From contig NZ_OY760905.1 in the NCBI RefSeq assembly GCF_963664135.1, positions 1,240,001 to 1,304,000 of the forward strand: a stretch of 64,000 nucleotides of DNA. Reading direction: 5' to 3'. Under the pieces are notes generated by a model. It was given only the letters and a program-made list of their open reading frames with translations, ran no database searches and was not told the origin of the DNA. Origin of the DNA: an uncultured Acetobacterium sp. GTDB taxonomy: Bacteria; Bacillota; Clostridia; Eubacteriales; Eubacteriaceae. A program made the translations under genes and the position numbers. Of the stretch, positions 8,951 to 16,555 are shown one piece after another. The stretch's first letter is position 1; each line of letters begins with the position of its first letter.

Positions 8951-8993
8951 AAGGTTCCCTGTTCGAAAAACTATTCGAACAGGGAACCTTTTT
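8951..8993. terminator. Bidirectional terminator between glyS and ferredoxin gene
   Basis: A 15-bp stem (8953-8967 / 8974-8988) flanked by A residues on the left and T residues on the right. It can end transcripts of the two convergent genes. Confidence 0.88.
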
Positions 8994-9032
8994 AAGTGAT
9001 AAATTTTTTGATTATATGACAGCTAAAGCTAA

Positions 9033-9422
9033 CTAAGCTTCTTTAATTGCCAATACGTCTTGTGGACATGCTTCAACACAGATACCACATGCGATACATT
9101 TAGAAGGCACATCTCGGTCTTCTGATTTAACCAGTACTCCAAATGGACATGCTTCGACGCATTTTCCACAGTTTACACATAATTTTTTGCTGATCATGTA
9201 TACACCTTTGGGATTTTGTGTGATTGCTCCAGCTTCACAGGCTTTTGCACATTTACCACATTGTACGCATACCAAAGTTTTGGGGCTACCATCTTCTTTT
9301 TCGGTAATTTTAATACATGATAATTCTGAAACTGGTTCTTTGTAGAATGCGTTTGCACATGCTAATTCACATCCTAGACATTTTACACAAGCTGCTTGAT
9401 CTGCTATGACTACTTTTTTCAT
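9033..9422 (-). CDS. Ferredoxin-like protein with four [4Fe-4S] motifs
   Basis: This 129-residue soluble electron carrier resembles CooF/HycB-type subunits. Four cysteine clusters are visible: CVKCLGCELAC, CVQCGKCAKAC, CVNCGKCVEACPFG and CIACGICVEACPQD, enough to bind up to four [4Fe-4S] clusters. There is no signal peptide or membrane segment. The gene stands alone, with AAGGAGG before the ATG and the shared terminator behind it. In acetogens such proteins pass electrons between CO dehydrogenase, hydrogenases or formate dehydrogenase; no partner gene is nearby, so its partner is unknown. Confidence 0.88.
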   Translation of the reverse strand: MKKVVIADQAACVKCLGCELACANAFYKEPVSELSCIKITEKEDGSPKTLVCVQCGKCAKACEAGAITQNPKGVYMISKKLCVNCGKCVEACPFGVLVKSEDRDVPSKCIACGICVEACPQDVLAIKEA

Positions 9423-9651
9423 TGTTACTCCTCCTTAAGGACAATTCGATCCAAGGATCAAATTTATGTTTAAATTTTTTCAACTAGTTTTCATTCTACT
9501 TTTAAAGCCCACGATTGTCAATATAATACGGAATTTTTACAGGTATTTCTATGGCTGGTCACTTAATATGCTTAACACAGATAAAATATTACGACTCTTT
9601 ACCAATACTCTTTCTAAATAAGGTCGATTTTTTACCAATTAATTCCCTGCA

Positions 9652-9682
9652 TTAAAAAAGCTTTCCTTAAATTGGAAAGCTT
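9652..9682 (-). terminator. Terminator downstream of prfA
   Basis: Minus-strand hairpin AAGCTTTCC / GGAAAGCTT (9659-9667 / 9674-9682) followed by a T-run. It lies 9 bp past the prfA stop. Confidence 0.88.
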
Positions 9683-9690
9683 CTTAGCAG

Positions 9691-10761
9691 TTAAGAATGT
9701 TGCTTTAATTTTTCGGTCTGATCATTGGTGATCAAGGCATTAACCATTTCATCAATGTCACCGTCTAAAAAGGCATCCAATTGATACACGGTCATATTGA
9801 TACGATGATCTGAAATTCGACCCTGGGGGAAGTTGTAGGTACGGATTCGTTCGCTTCGATCACCGGTGCCGACCTGACTTTTTCGATTTTCAGCAATTTC
9901 ACTTTGTTGTTTTTGCGTTTCTATTTCATAAAGTCTGGCCTTTAGAATTTTTAAAGCCTTGTCTTTATTCTTTAATTGGGATTTTTCATCCTGACAGGTT
10001 ACCACCATTCCGGTGGGGATATGAGTAATTCGGACGGCTGAATCGGTGGTGTTAACACTTTGCCCGCCGTTACCGGATGAACGATAAACATCCACTCTTA
10101 AATCATTAGCGCCAATTTCAATTTCCACGTCTTCGGCTTCTGGTAGTACGGCAACGGTAGCAGTTGAGGTATGGATCCGCCCACCGGATTCGGTACTGGG
10201 AATCCGCTGAACCCGATGAACACCGCTTTCGTATTTCAAACGGCTGTATACGCCGGTTCCTTCAATGGAAAAAATAATTTCTTTAATGCCACCAATATCG
10301 GGAATACTGGAACTCATAATTTCGCTTTTCCATCCCTGCCGCTCAGCATAACGGGTCAGCATTCTAAAAAGATCACCGGCAAACAAAGCGGCTTCGCTGC
10401 CGCCGGCTCCAGCCCGAATTTCAACAATAACGTTTTTATCATCATTGACATCTTTGGGAAGCAGCAGAATTCTCAATTCCTCTTCCTGTTCCACCCGTTT
10501 TTTTGTCAATTCGTCCAGCTCAGCTTCAGCCATTTCTTTAAAATCTTTTTCCAGCTGTTTATCTTCCAGCATTTCTTTGGTGTCATCAATCGCTGACAAG
10601 GTATCGGAAAACTCATTATATTTTTGGATGATGGGTTCGATGTGGGCATGTTCTTTCATCAGCTTTCGCCACTGATTCTGATCTCCGATGATCTCGGGAT
10701 CACTGATCTTTTCGTTTAATTCAGCATATTTTCCTGCTAAAAAATCTAACTTATCTAACAT
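9691..10761 (-). CDS. prfA: Peptide chain release factor 1
   Basis: Releases the finished peptide at UAA and UAG stops. The 356 residues cover the full family length. The GGQ loop that reaches the peptidyl-transferase centre is present ([16 protein letters not shown], about residues 225-240). The preceding codon-recognition domain contains [26 protein letters not shown] lies just before the ATG. The usual neighbour prmC, the methylase for the GGQ glutamine, is not adjacent. A DegV-family gene lies 33 bp upstream and may share the transcript. Confidence 0.97.
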   Translation of the reverse strand: MLDKLDFLAGKYAELNEKISDPEIIGDQNQWRKLMKEHAHIEPIIQKYNEFSDTLSAIDDTKEMLEDKQLEKDFKEMAEAELDELTKKRVEQEEELRILLLPKDVNDDKNVIVEIRAGAGGSEAALFAGDLFRMLTRYAERQGWKSEIMSSSIPDIGGIKEIIFSIEGTGVYSRLKYESGVHRVQRIPSTESGGRIHTSTATVAVLPEAEDVEIEIGANDLRVDVYRSSGNGGQSVNTTDSAVRITHIPTGMVVTCQDEKSQLKNKDKALKILKARLYEIETQKQQSEIAENRKSQVGTGDRSERIRTYNFPQGRISDHRINMTVYQLDAFLDGDIDEMVNALITNDQTEKLKQHS

Positions 10762-10794
10762 AGTGCTCCTTAGTTTTCTATTTTTTCTTCTTGT

Positions 10795-11673
10795 TTATTC
10801 AACCCAATAAGCGTCTTTGCATTCATTAAAGAAAAAAACTGCCAGGGTTCCGGGACCGGAGTGGGTTAAGACAGTTGGTCCCAGGGAGACAATTTTAAAT
10901 CGCTCGGTATTAAATCGCTTGCCAGCCATTTTTAAAAATTTAGCAACCAATTCAGGGTTATCGGCATGACTGATACCTATGGTTTGTTTATCCCAATAAC
11001 CGCCATTTACTTCCAGATAATCAACCATTTTTTTGACCAGCTTTTTTTCGCCTCTGACCTTGTCAATCTGCTGAAGCTCGCCGGCCTTATTCACTTCAAG
11101 TAATGGGTTAATGTTTAGCATATTACCGATGATAGCCGTTCCTTTATTTAATCTTCCGCCCCGATACAGGTATTGAAGATCAGTGACTGTAAAAACATGT
11201 TTAACATGATCGATATAATAGTTAATTTGTTTTATCAGCTGATCCATACTCGCACCCTTGGCTGCTGCCCGGGCCGCTCCGTAAACGATGTGCCCCAGTC
11301 CATAACACACAGCCCTGGTATCAAAGACTTTAAAGTCAGCCAACGGATATTTCTCTTTTAAGTCGCGTTCCGCCAATGCTGCTGCCTGATAGGTACCGGA
11401 AAGACCGCTGGAAAAAGCCAGATAAATAAATGACTGATTTTCCATGATCAATTCTTCAAATCGTTTGTAAAAATCTCCATAAGGAATCTGAGACGTTTTA
11501 TACCGTACACCCTTACGCATATTTTCACATACCAGTTCTGAAGATATATCTATACCGTCGCGATAGGTCATTTCATTTTCTACAACATAAACCGGAATTA
11601 TCTCAATATCATATTGTTGTTGATCTGTTTCCAGGATATCACAGGCAGAATCGGTGATGATTTTTACATTCAT
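10795..11673 (-). CDS. DegV family fatty-acid-binding protein
   Basis: DegV proteins bind fatty acids and in Firmicutes act as FakB-type partners of the fatty acid kinase FakA; the precise ligand here is unknown. The N-terminus VKIITDSACDI and the central FSSGLSGTYQAA and DLQYLYRGGRLNKG segments are family hallmarks. The C-terminal lobe has HSGPGTLAVFFF. Length (292 residues) is typical. The gene lies 33 bp upstream of prfA and 48 bp downstream of the PHP gene. Confidence 0.9.
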   Translation of the reverse strand: MNVKIITDSACDILETDQQQYDIEIIPVYVVENEMTYRDGIDISSELVCENMRKGVRYKTSQIPYGDFYKRFEELIMENQSFIYLAFSSGLSGTYQAAALAERDLKEKYPLADFKVFDTRAVCYGLGHIVYGAARAAAKGASMDQLIKQINYYIDHVKHVFTVTDLQYLYRGGRLNKGTAIIGNMLNINPLLEVNKAGELQQIDKVRGEKKLVKKMVDYLEVNGGYWDKQTIGISHADNPELVAKFLKMAGKRFNTERFKIVSLGPTVLTHSGPGTLAVFFFNECKDAYWVE

Positions 11674-11721
11674 GCTTTATGTCCTTTCCTACTTGATTTC
11701 AAGATATCATTTTATCACAGT

Positions 11722-12489
11722 TTAGTCATTTTTCAAAAACAATTCTTGGGCATATTCCCGGGGATCCGCAAATAGCACCCTTCCTTTGTTTTCCAGATAA
11801 GTAATCAGTCTATTGGAATCCAGGTTGATAATCAGTTCATCTGGAAAATCGATGGCATCCAGAACTTGATCCACATAGGGAAAATCACCAATATCCGATG
11901 CAAAATGGGTATCACTTCCAATAATAATGGGAATCTCCAGTTCTTTACAGCGATTGGCAATCCATTCACAATTGGGCTTGGAACCCTTTCTGATAAAAAA
12001 GGAACCGTTATTGATTTCGATCAGAGTATTGGTCTTTTTGGCATCCTGGAGAATCGCTTCGTAATCGAGCTCATAGGTCGGATTCCCCAAATGGCAAATA
12101 AAATCCACATGAGGATTGGCCATGGCCCCCAGTACCGCACTGGTGTTTTTCGATTTTGTCTGGGGCTTAAAGGTTGGCGTGTGCAGTGATGCCGAAATGA
12201 TCTCCAGCGATTTAATAAAATCCATGGGAATGTCGGTATTCCCGTCGCTATCCATAATATTACTCTCAATGCCTTTGAGTAATTTTACATTGTTTATTTT
12301 TCCGGGAATTACCTTGTAATTGGCAAAAAATAACGGCGTTGGTGCCCCCGGAAGCGCTGGACCATGTTCCGTAATACAAATCATCTCCAAATTCTTTTTT
12401 GCAGCCGCATCGATTAATTCCAGCACAGTATTATAGGCATGTCCGCAGGCCAATGTATGGGTGTGGGCATCTAAAACGTAATTTCTCAT
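11722..12489 (-). CDS. PHP-domain phosphoesterase, YcdX-like
   Basis: Predicted metal-dependent phosphatase of the PHP superfamily. The metal ligands appear as DAHTHTLACGHAYN near the N-terminus, an ITEHGPALPG segment, and further His/Asp residues including HLGNPTYE and IIGSDTHFASDIG. The reported substrate is not known for this protein. Two starts are possible: the ATG at 12489 (255 residues) or an in-frame TTG at 12501 that overlaps the end of hprK. Neither has an ideally spaced ribosome site. The overlap or near-overlap implies co-transcription with hprK. Confidence 0.85.
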   Translation of the reverse strand: MRNYVLDAHTHTLACGHAYNTVLELIDAAAKKNLEMICITEHGPALPGAPTPLFFANYKVIPGKINNVKLLKGIESNIMDSDGNTDIPMDFIKSLEIISASLHTPTFKPQTKSKNTSAVLGAMANPHVDFICHLGNPTYELDYEAILQDAKKTNTLIEINNGSFFIRKGSKPNCEWIANRCKELEIPIIIGSDTHFASDIGDFPYVDQVLDAIDFPDELIINLDSNRLITYLENKGRVLFADPREYAQELFLKND

Positions 12490-12497
12490 TTTTTTAT

Positions 12498-13511
12498 TCA
12501 ATTTCCTTCTTCTTCCTGTTTTTTCTTTAATTCTCTTTTCTGTACTTCCAGATCATTTTGATGAGCAACCCGATCACAAAAAACCTGAGCGGAATGATAG
12601 CCATATTGTTTGGTTCGATTATTGATGGCAGCCGTTTCAATGATACAGGCCAGATTTCGTCCCCCGGAAACGGGAATCATGACCTCCGGAACTTCGATCC
12701 CCAAAATATCCAGAGTTTGTTCATCCAGACCCAGGCGATCATAGGGAGAGCGTTCATCCCAATTCTCCAGTCGAATCACCATATCTATTTCCACATCTTT
12801 TTTAACGGCTCGGGCGCCATAAAGGGTTTTAACATCAATAATGCCAATTCCCCGGATCTCCATAAAATGCTGCAATAGTTCTGGAGCGGTTCCCATTAAA
12901 TGTCCATCGCGAATGCGTTTGACTTCAACCACATCATCAGCAATCAGACAATGACCGCGTTTAACAATCTCCAGTGCTGTTTCGCTTTTTCCGATCCCGC
13001 TTGGTCCGGTAATCAACACACCAACACCAAAAACCTCAACCAAAACCCCATGCAAACTGATTCTCGGTGCCGACAGCTGATCAATATAATTAACCAGATC
13101 ATAAAATAAGGAAGTTGTATGTTCCTTGCTTTTTAACAAGGTTCGTCCATATTTTTTGGCTGCTTCTTCAAACAGATAGGTTTCTTCCAGATCCCAGCAG
13201 ACAATAAAACAGGGAAATTCATAGGAAAAGAAATCGTCTATTTTCTGTTTCCTTACTTCCGGATCCAGATCCAAAAGATAGGCAACTTCAACCTTTCCAA
13301 TCATTTGAACCCGGTTGGAATCAAAATGTTGGTAATAACCATGCAGTTGCAAACCGGGGCGATTAATGCCACTGTTCGCCAAATTTAATTCTTCCGACTG
13401 ATAATAAATTTTTTCCAGCTTGATTTCTTTGCAGAAATCGTCCAAATTTACTTTACCATTCATATTTCGTTTATCTCTTTTCATTGATTTGCTACTGATT
13501 AATTTACTCAA
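12498..13511 (-). CDS. hprK: HPr kinase/phosphorylase
   Basis: Phosphorylates and dephosphorylates Ser-46 of HPr to mediate carbon catabolite control in Firmicutes. The P-loop GPSGIGKSE (about 172-180) and the downstream MEIRGIGIIDVKTLYGARAV signature region are clear. The 337-residue version starts at a TTG (13511) with a good GAGGT site 9 bases upstream. In-frame ATGs at 13484 and 13463 lack such a site, although the latter would match the usual family length. Between uvrC and the PHP gene, all in one direction. Confidence 0.94.
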   Translation of the reverse strand: MSKLISSKSMKRDKRNMNGKVNLDDFCKEIKLEKIYYQSEELNLANSGINRPGLQLHGYYQHFDSNRVQMIGKVEVAYLLDLDPEVRKQKIDDFFSYEFPCFIVCWDLEETYLFEEAAKKYGRTLLKSKEHTTSLFYDLVNYIDQLSAPRISLHGVLVEVFGVGVLITGPSGIGKSETALEIVKRGHCLIADDVVEVKRIRDGHLMGTAPELLQHFMEIRGIGIIDVKTLYGARAVKKDVEIDMVIRLENWDERSPYDRLGLDEQTLDILGIEVPEVMIPVSGGRNLACIIETAAINNRTKQYGYHSAQVFCDRVAHQNDLEVQKRELKKKQEEEGN

Positions 13512-13556
13512 GTTATTCTACCTCAAAGTTTCTATTGATAAAAGTGTTTTAATGGC

Positions 13557-15386
13557 TTATTTATGGAAATAATCGAACACGGCCTGCGCTGTTTTCACCT
13601 GCACCCCAGGAACGGCCATTAATTCTGCTAACTCAGCTTTTTTTATTTTGTCGACCTGGCCAAAGTGCGCCATCAGGGCTTCCCGACGTTTTTTACCAAC
13701 CCCGGGGATCTCCTCCAATTGGGAGGTTAACATTTCCCTTTTTCTTAGAATCTGGTGATATCCCAAGGTATATCGATGAACCTCTTCCGAGATTTCAAAA
13801 AGGAAGACGCCCAGCGGGGTGGCTTTTTTAATGGGGTATTCGGTACCCCGATAAAAAATGCCGCGTAGCCGATGTCGATCATCTTTTACCAAACCGCATA
13901 CTTCGATAGTGACCGGATAGAGTGAAACAATACTCTCCGCAGCATTGACATGACCAACCCCGCCATCAATCATCATGATTTCGGGCAGCGGTAGAAAATT
14001 ATTAACTTCCTGAGTTTTCATTGCCCGTTCCATTCGTCTAAAAATCATTTCCTGCATACTGGCATAATCATTTTGACCCTCAACCGATTTGATTTTAAAG
14101 CGTCGGCAGGCTTTTCGATTCAATTTACCATCATCAAACACGACCATTCCGCCAACGTTATTGGTTCCGCTGATATTGGAAATATCATATGCTTCAATTC
14201 GGGATGGCCGTTTATCCATCCCCAATAATTCCTGCAATCCATCCAATCGACTCTTGGATCGAACCTCTTTTTCGCGTCTCTCCAGCAGGTGTTGTTTTAA
14301 GGCCAGGTCTGCATTTTCCCCCACCATTTCCAGCATTTTTATTTTTTGCCCCCGCTGGGGCGACAACACCTCGATTTTTTTACCAGCCAGGTTGTTTAAC
14401 CACGCTTCGATGACATTCTTGTCTTCCAAGGTTTCTTTGAGAATGATTTCTTTGGGAATGAATCCACAGCTTGAATAGTATTGTTTGACAAAACTCTCCA
14501 ACACTTCTTTGGGACTCACATCGCCAAGTTCATCTAAAAAGAAGTGATCACGACCCATCAGCTTGCCATCTCGAACATGGAAAACCTGAACGCAGCCTAA
14601 GTCTTCCTGCTGCGCAATGCCTATAAAATCCTGATCTTGCTTGGTACTTGAACTAATTTTCTGTTTTTCAATAATATGCTCAATGCCGGAAATCTGATCA
14701 CGATATTTTGCCGCTTCTTCATAATTCTGGTTCAAAGCGGCTGTGGTCATTTTCTCTTTAAGATCTTTGATTAAGTCTGGATGCCGACCGTTTAAAATAT
14801 CCAAAATTGACTGGATATCCCGGGCGTATTTCGCTTTCGACACATTACCCTGGCAGGGCGCCTGACATTGTCCAATATGATAATTCAAACAAGGTCGTCC
14901 GTTCTTTTTGCCATACTCAACTTGACGATTACAGGTTTTCAAGGGATAAATTTTAAGAATCGCCTCGATGGTATTTTTTACCGCAAATGAACTGGTAAAC
15001 GGACCAAAGTATTTTCCGCCGTCTTTTTTATACTCCCGGGTCATCAGGATTCGGGGATATTCTTCATTAACGGTCAAGCGAATCCAGGGATAGCTTTTAT
15101 CATCCTTCAATAATATATTATAGCGGGGATGATGGGTCTTAATCAGATTACATTCTAGAATCAGGGCTTCCATTTCCGAATCAGTGACAATGGTTTCAAT
15201 GGTTTCGATATGGGATACCAATGCGACTGTTTTCGATGAGAGCTGACTGGCCGAATGAAAATACTGGCGCACCCGATTGCGAAGGTTAATGGCTTTACCA
15301 ACGTAAATAATTTCGTCATTATCATTCTTCATGATGTAAACCCCAGAGCTTTGAGGTAAATCTTTTAATTTTTCTTTATCATACAT
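13557..15386 (-). CDS. uvrC: Excinuclease ABC subunit C
   Basis: Makes the dual incisions in nucleotide excision repair with UvrA and UvrB. Domains in order: GIY-YIG nuclease (SSGVYIMKN, EIIYVGKAINLRNRVRQYF), a Cys-containing stretch, a UVR motif (ALNQNYEEAAKYRDQI), the RNase H-like UvrC domain (IEAYDISNISGTNNVGGMVV) and C-terminal helix-hairpin-helix repeats (IPGVGKKRREALMAHFG). The ATG at 15386 is chosen because the protein family starts at MYDKEKLKDLPQSSG; a longer frame upstream lacks support. The product is 609 residues. uvrA and uvrB lie 4-9 kb away. Confidence 0.96.
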   Translation of the reverse strand: MYDKEKLKDLPQSSGVYIMKNDNDEIIYVGKAINLRNRVRQYFHSASQLSSKTVALVSHIETIETIVTDSEMEALILECNLIKTHHPRYNILLKDDKSYPWIRLTVNEEYPRILMTREYKKDGGKYFGPFTSSFAVKNTIEAILKIYPLKTCNRQVEYGKKNGRPCLNYHIGQCQAPCQGNVSKAKYARDIQSILDILNGRHPDLIKDLKEKMTTAALNQNYEEAAKYRDQISGIEHIIEKQKISSSTKQDQDFIGIAQQEDLGCVQVFHVRDGKLMGRDHFFLDELGDVSPKEVLESFVKQYYSSCGFIPKEIILKETLEDKNVIEAWLNNLAGKKIEVLSPQRGQKIKMLEMVGENADLALKQHLLERREKEVRSKSRLDGLQELLGMDKRPSRIEAYDISNISGTNNVGGMVVFDDGKLNRKACRRFKIKSVEGQNDYASMQEMIFRRMERAMKTQEVNNFLPLPEIMMIDGGVGHVNAAESIVSLYPVTIEVCGLVKDDRHRLRGIFYRGTEYPIKKATPLGVFLFEISEEVHRYTLGYHQILRKREMLTSQLEEIPGVGKKRREALMAHFGQVDKIKKAELAELMAVPGVQVKTAQAVFDYFHK

Positions 15387-15427
15387 ATAAATAACCTTAA
15401 ATAAATATTTTTTTGGATTTTTTTGTT

Positions 15428-15453
15428 TATTCACTACCTAATTTTGGTATAAT
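15428..15453 (+). promoter_or_regulatory. Extended -10 promoter of small hypothetical gene
   Basis: TGGTATAAT at 15445-15453 fits an extended -10 element. No strong -35 hexamer is present; TTTATT at 15426-15431 is the nearest. It lies 51 bp before the 82-residue gene at 15504. Confidence 0.5.
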
Positions 15454-15503
15454 AATAATACTTTTTTAAACATCAGAATATCATAAAGAAAGGAAGTGTT
15501 ACC

Positions 15504-15752
15504 ATGTTTGAAAAAATAACCGTCGATGGCCACAATACCCTGATTTCTTTCGGTAATTTCGAAGTGAAGATTGTTCCGAAAATTTATGGTGGATTTACTC
15601 TGACAAAATCGATTAAGGACAATCCCTTTAAAATTATTGAAATACGTGAGATAAGACTTCCAATTTCAGAAAAGGAAGTCTTAAAGGAAGCAAAAGAGCT
15701 TTTGAAACAAAAATATGAGTCCATTGACTTTAATAGCTATTGTACCACATAA
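15504..15752 (+). CDS. Hypothetical protein, 82 residues
   Basis: I do not recognise this small protein. It has an excellent ribosome site (AAAGGAAG, 8 bases before the ATG), its own promoter-like element and a hairpin after it, so it is likely expressed. It begins with a strand-rich half (MFEKITVDGHNTLISFGNFE) and ends with a charged helix (SEKEVLKEAKELLKQKYES). It has no signal peptide, membrane segment or cysteine motif. It is the only plus-strand gene between glyS and the cold-shock gene. Confidence 0.72.
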   Translation: MFEKITVDGHNTLISFGNFEVKIVPKIYGGFTLTKSIKDNPFKIIEIREIRLPISEKEVLKEAKELLKQKYESIDFNSYCTT

Positions 15753-15771
15753 ATCTTGAGTTCAGCTTTTT

Positions 15772-15812
15772 TTGAGCCATCTCACCACCAGCATTGGGAT
15801 GGCTCAAGTTGT
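15772..15812 (+). terminator. Probable terminator after hypothetical gene
   Basis: A 10-bp stem (15772-15781 / 15798-15807, TTGAGCCATC/GATGGCTCAA) with a 16-nt loop, followed by GTTGTTTAT. The T-run is weak. Confidence 0.55.
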
Positions 15813-15912
15813 TTATGCCATCTTTCAGTCCGATCTTATTTTTAGATACAAATCATTTGAGTTTATCATTATCCAAGTTTTCTTAAATAAAGTAATGTGT
15901 TTATGAAATAAA

Positions 15913-15941
15913 TTGACATTAGACCTAAATCGGTATATACT
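15913..15941 (+). promoter_or_regulatory. Consensus sigma-A promoter of the cold-shock gene
   Basis: TTGACA (15913-15918), a 17-bp spacer and TATACT (15936-15941). Transcription would start near 15948 and give a leader of about 129 nt. Confidence 0.85.
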
Positions 15942-15972
15942 TATAAATGAATTAGAGTGTATTTATTGATTT

Positions 15973-16037
15973 CACATATTTTTGCAAGTCATTTTTACGG
16001 TTTAAATGATTTGCAAAAATATGTGTTTTTTGTTTTT
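15973..16037 (+). promoter_or_regulatory. Terminator-like hairpin in the cold-shock leader
   Basis: A 22-bp stem (15973-15994 / 16004-16025, one G-U pair) with a 9-nt loop, then TTTTTTGTTTTT. It lies between the consensus promoter and the csp ribosome site, so it would stop most transcripts unless a competing fold or a factor prevents it. It may instead be a cold-responsive leader structure. Confidence 0.75.
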
Positions 16038-16076
16038 GCATCACGATTTACAAATAATATTTAGGAGGTACCTAAA

Positions 16077-16277
16077 ATGAATAATGGTACAGTAAAATGG
16101 TTTAACGAGGAAAAAGGATTTGGTTTTATTTCAGTAGATGGCGGCGAAGATGTATTTGTACATTTCTCTGCAATTATTGCTGATGGACGTAAAAACCTTG
16201 TTGAAGGACAACGCGTAACTTTTGATACCGAAAAAACTGATCGTGGTTTACAAGCTACTAACGTTTTTATCGCATAA
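16077..16277 (+). CDS. Cold-shock protein, CspA family
   Basis: Small single-domain nucleic-acid chaperone of the OB fold (66 residues, the usual size). The two RNA-binding motifs are intact: KGFGFI (residues 15-20) and VFVHF (about 28-32). The opening [12 protein letters not shown] is the family signature. AGGAGG precedes the ATG at good spacing. The gene is monocistronic, with a consensus promoter, a terminator-like leader hairpin and its own terminator. Confidence 0.97.
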   Translation: MNNGTVKWFNEEKGFGFISVDGGEDVFVHFSAIIADGRKNLVEGQRVTFDTEKTDRGLQATNVFIA

Positions 16278-16291
16278 TTAAATAGTTTTTA

Positions 16292-16327
16292 AAACAGCCA
16301 CCAGCAATCGCTGGTGGCTGTTTTTGT
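16292..16327 (+). terminator. Terminator of the cold-shock gene
   Basis: A 14-bp stem (16292-16305 / 16310-16323) with loop AATC and a T-run. The left side also has A residues, so it may work in both directions. Confidence 0.9.
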
Positions 16328-16332
16328 CTTTA

Positions 16333-16358
16333 TACTACCGTACCGACCAATTTATTAA
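16333..16358. repeat. Remnant end of repeat family A
   Basis: These 26 bases match the left end of the element at 44725 with one or two changes (ACTACCGTACCGACCAATT, then TTAATC). Only the end is present. The last bases overlap the stop codon of the neighbouring Cys-rich gene. Confidence 0.65.
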
Positions 16359-16519
16359 TCTTCTTTTGGGGGTTCACTTTTAACATGGCAGCCCGAGCAA
16401 CCATCGCCACCTTTGCAGCCTTCGCAGGAAAAGTCTCCCGATTTCATTTTCTTGACTTTCTTAAAGATAATATAACCTGCCGCACCTAATATTAATGCTG
16501 CTAGAATCCAGGTAATCAT
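16355..16519 (-). CDS. FeoB-associated Cys-rich membrane protein
   Basis: A 54-residue protein in the FeoB-associated Cys-rich family. It has one N-terminal membrane helix (ITWILAALILGAAGYIIF, residues 2-19), a basic stretch (KKVKKMK) and a cysteine cluster (CEGCKGGDGCSGCH) before a polar tail. AAGGA lies 5 bases before the ATG. It is 36 bp after feoB, the place where such genes are found; the family is thought to help ferrous iron uptake in the way FeoC does elsewhere, but its biochemistry is unproven. Its stop codon falls within a remnant of repeat family A. Confidence 0.88.
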   Translation of the reverse strand: MITWILAALILGAAGYIIFKKVKKMKSGDFSCEGCKGGDGCSGCHVKSEPPKED

Positions 16520-16555
16520 TGAGTCCTTCTTTCTTCTATTATATAATACGCTTAT

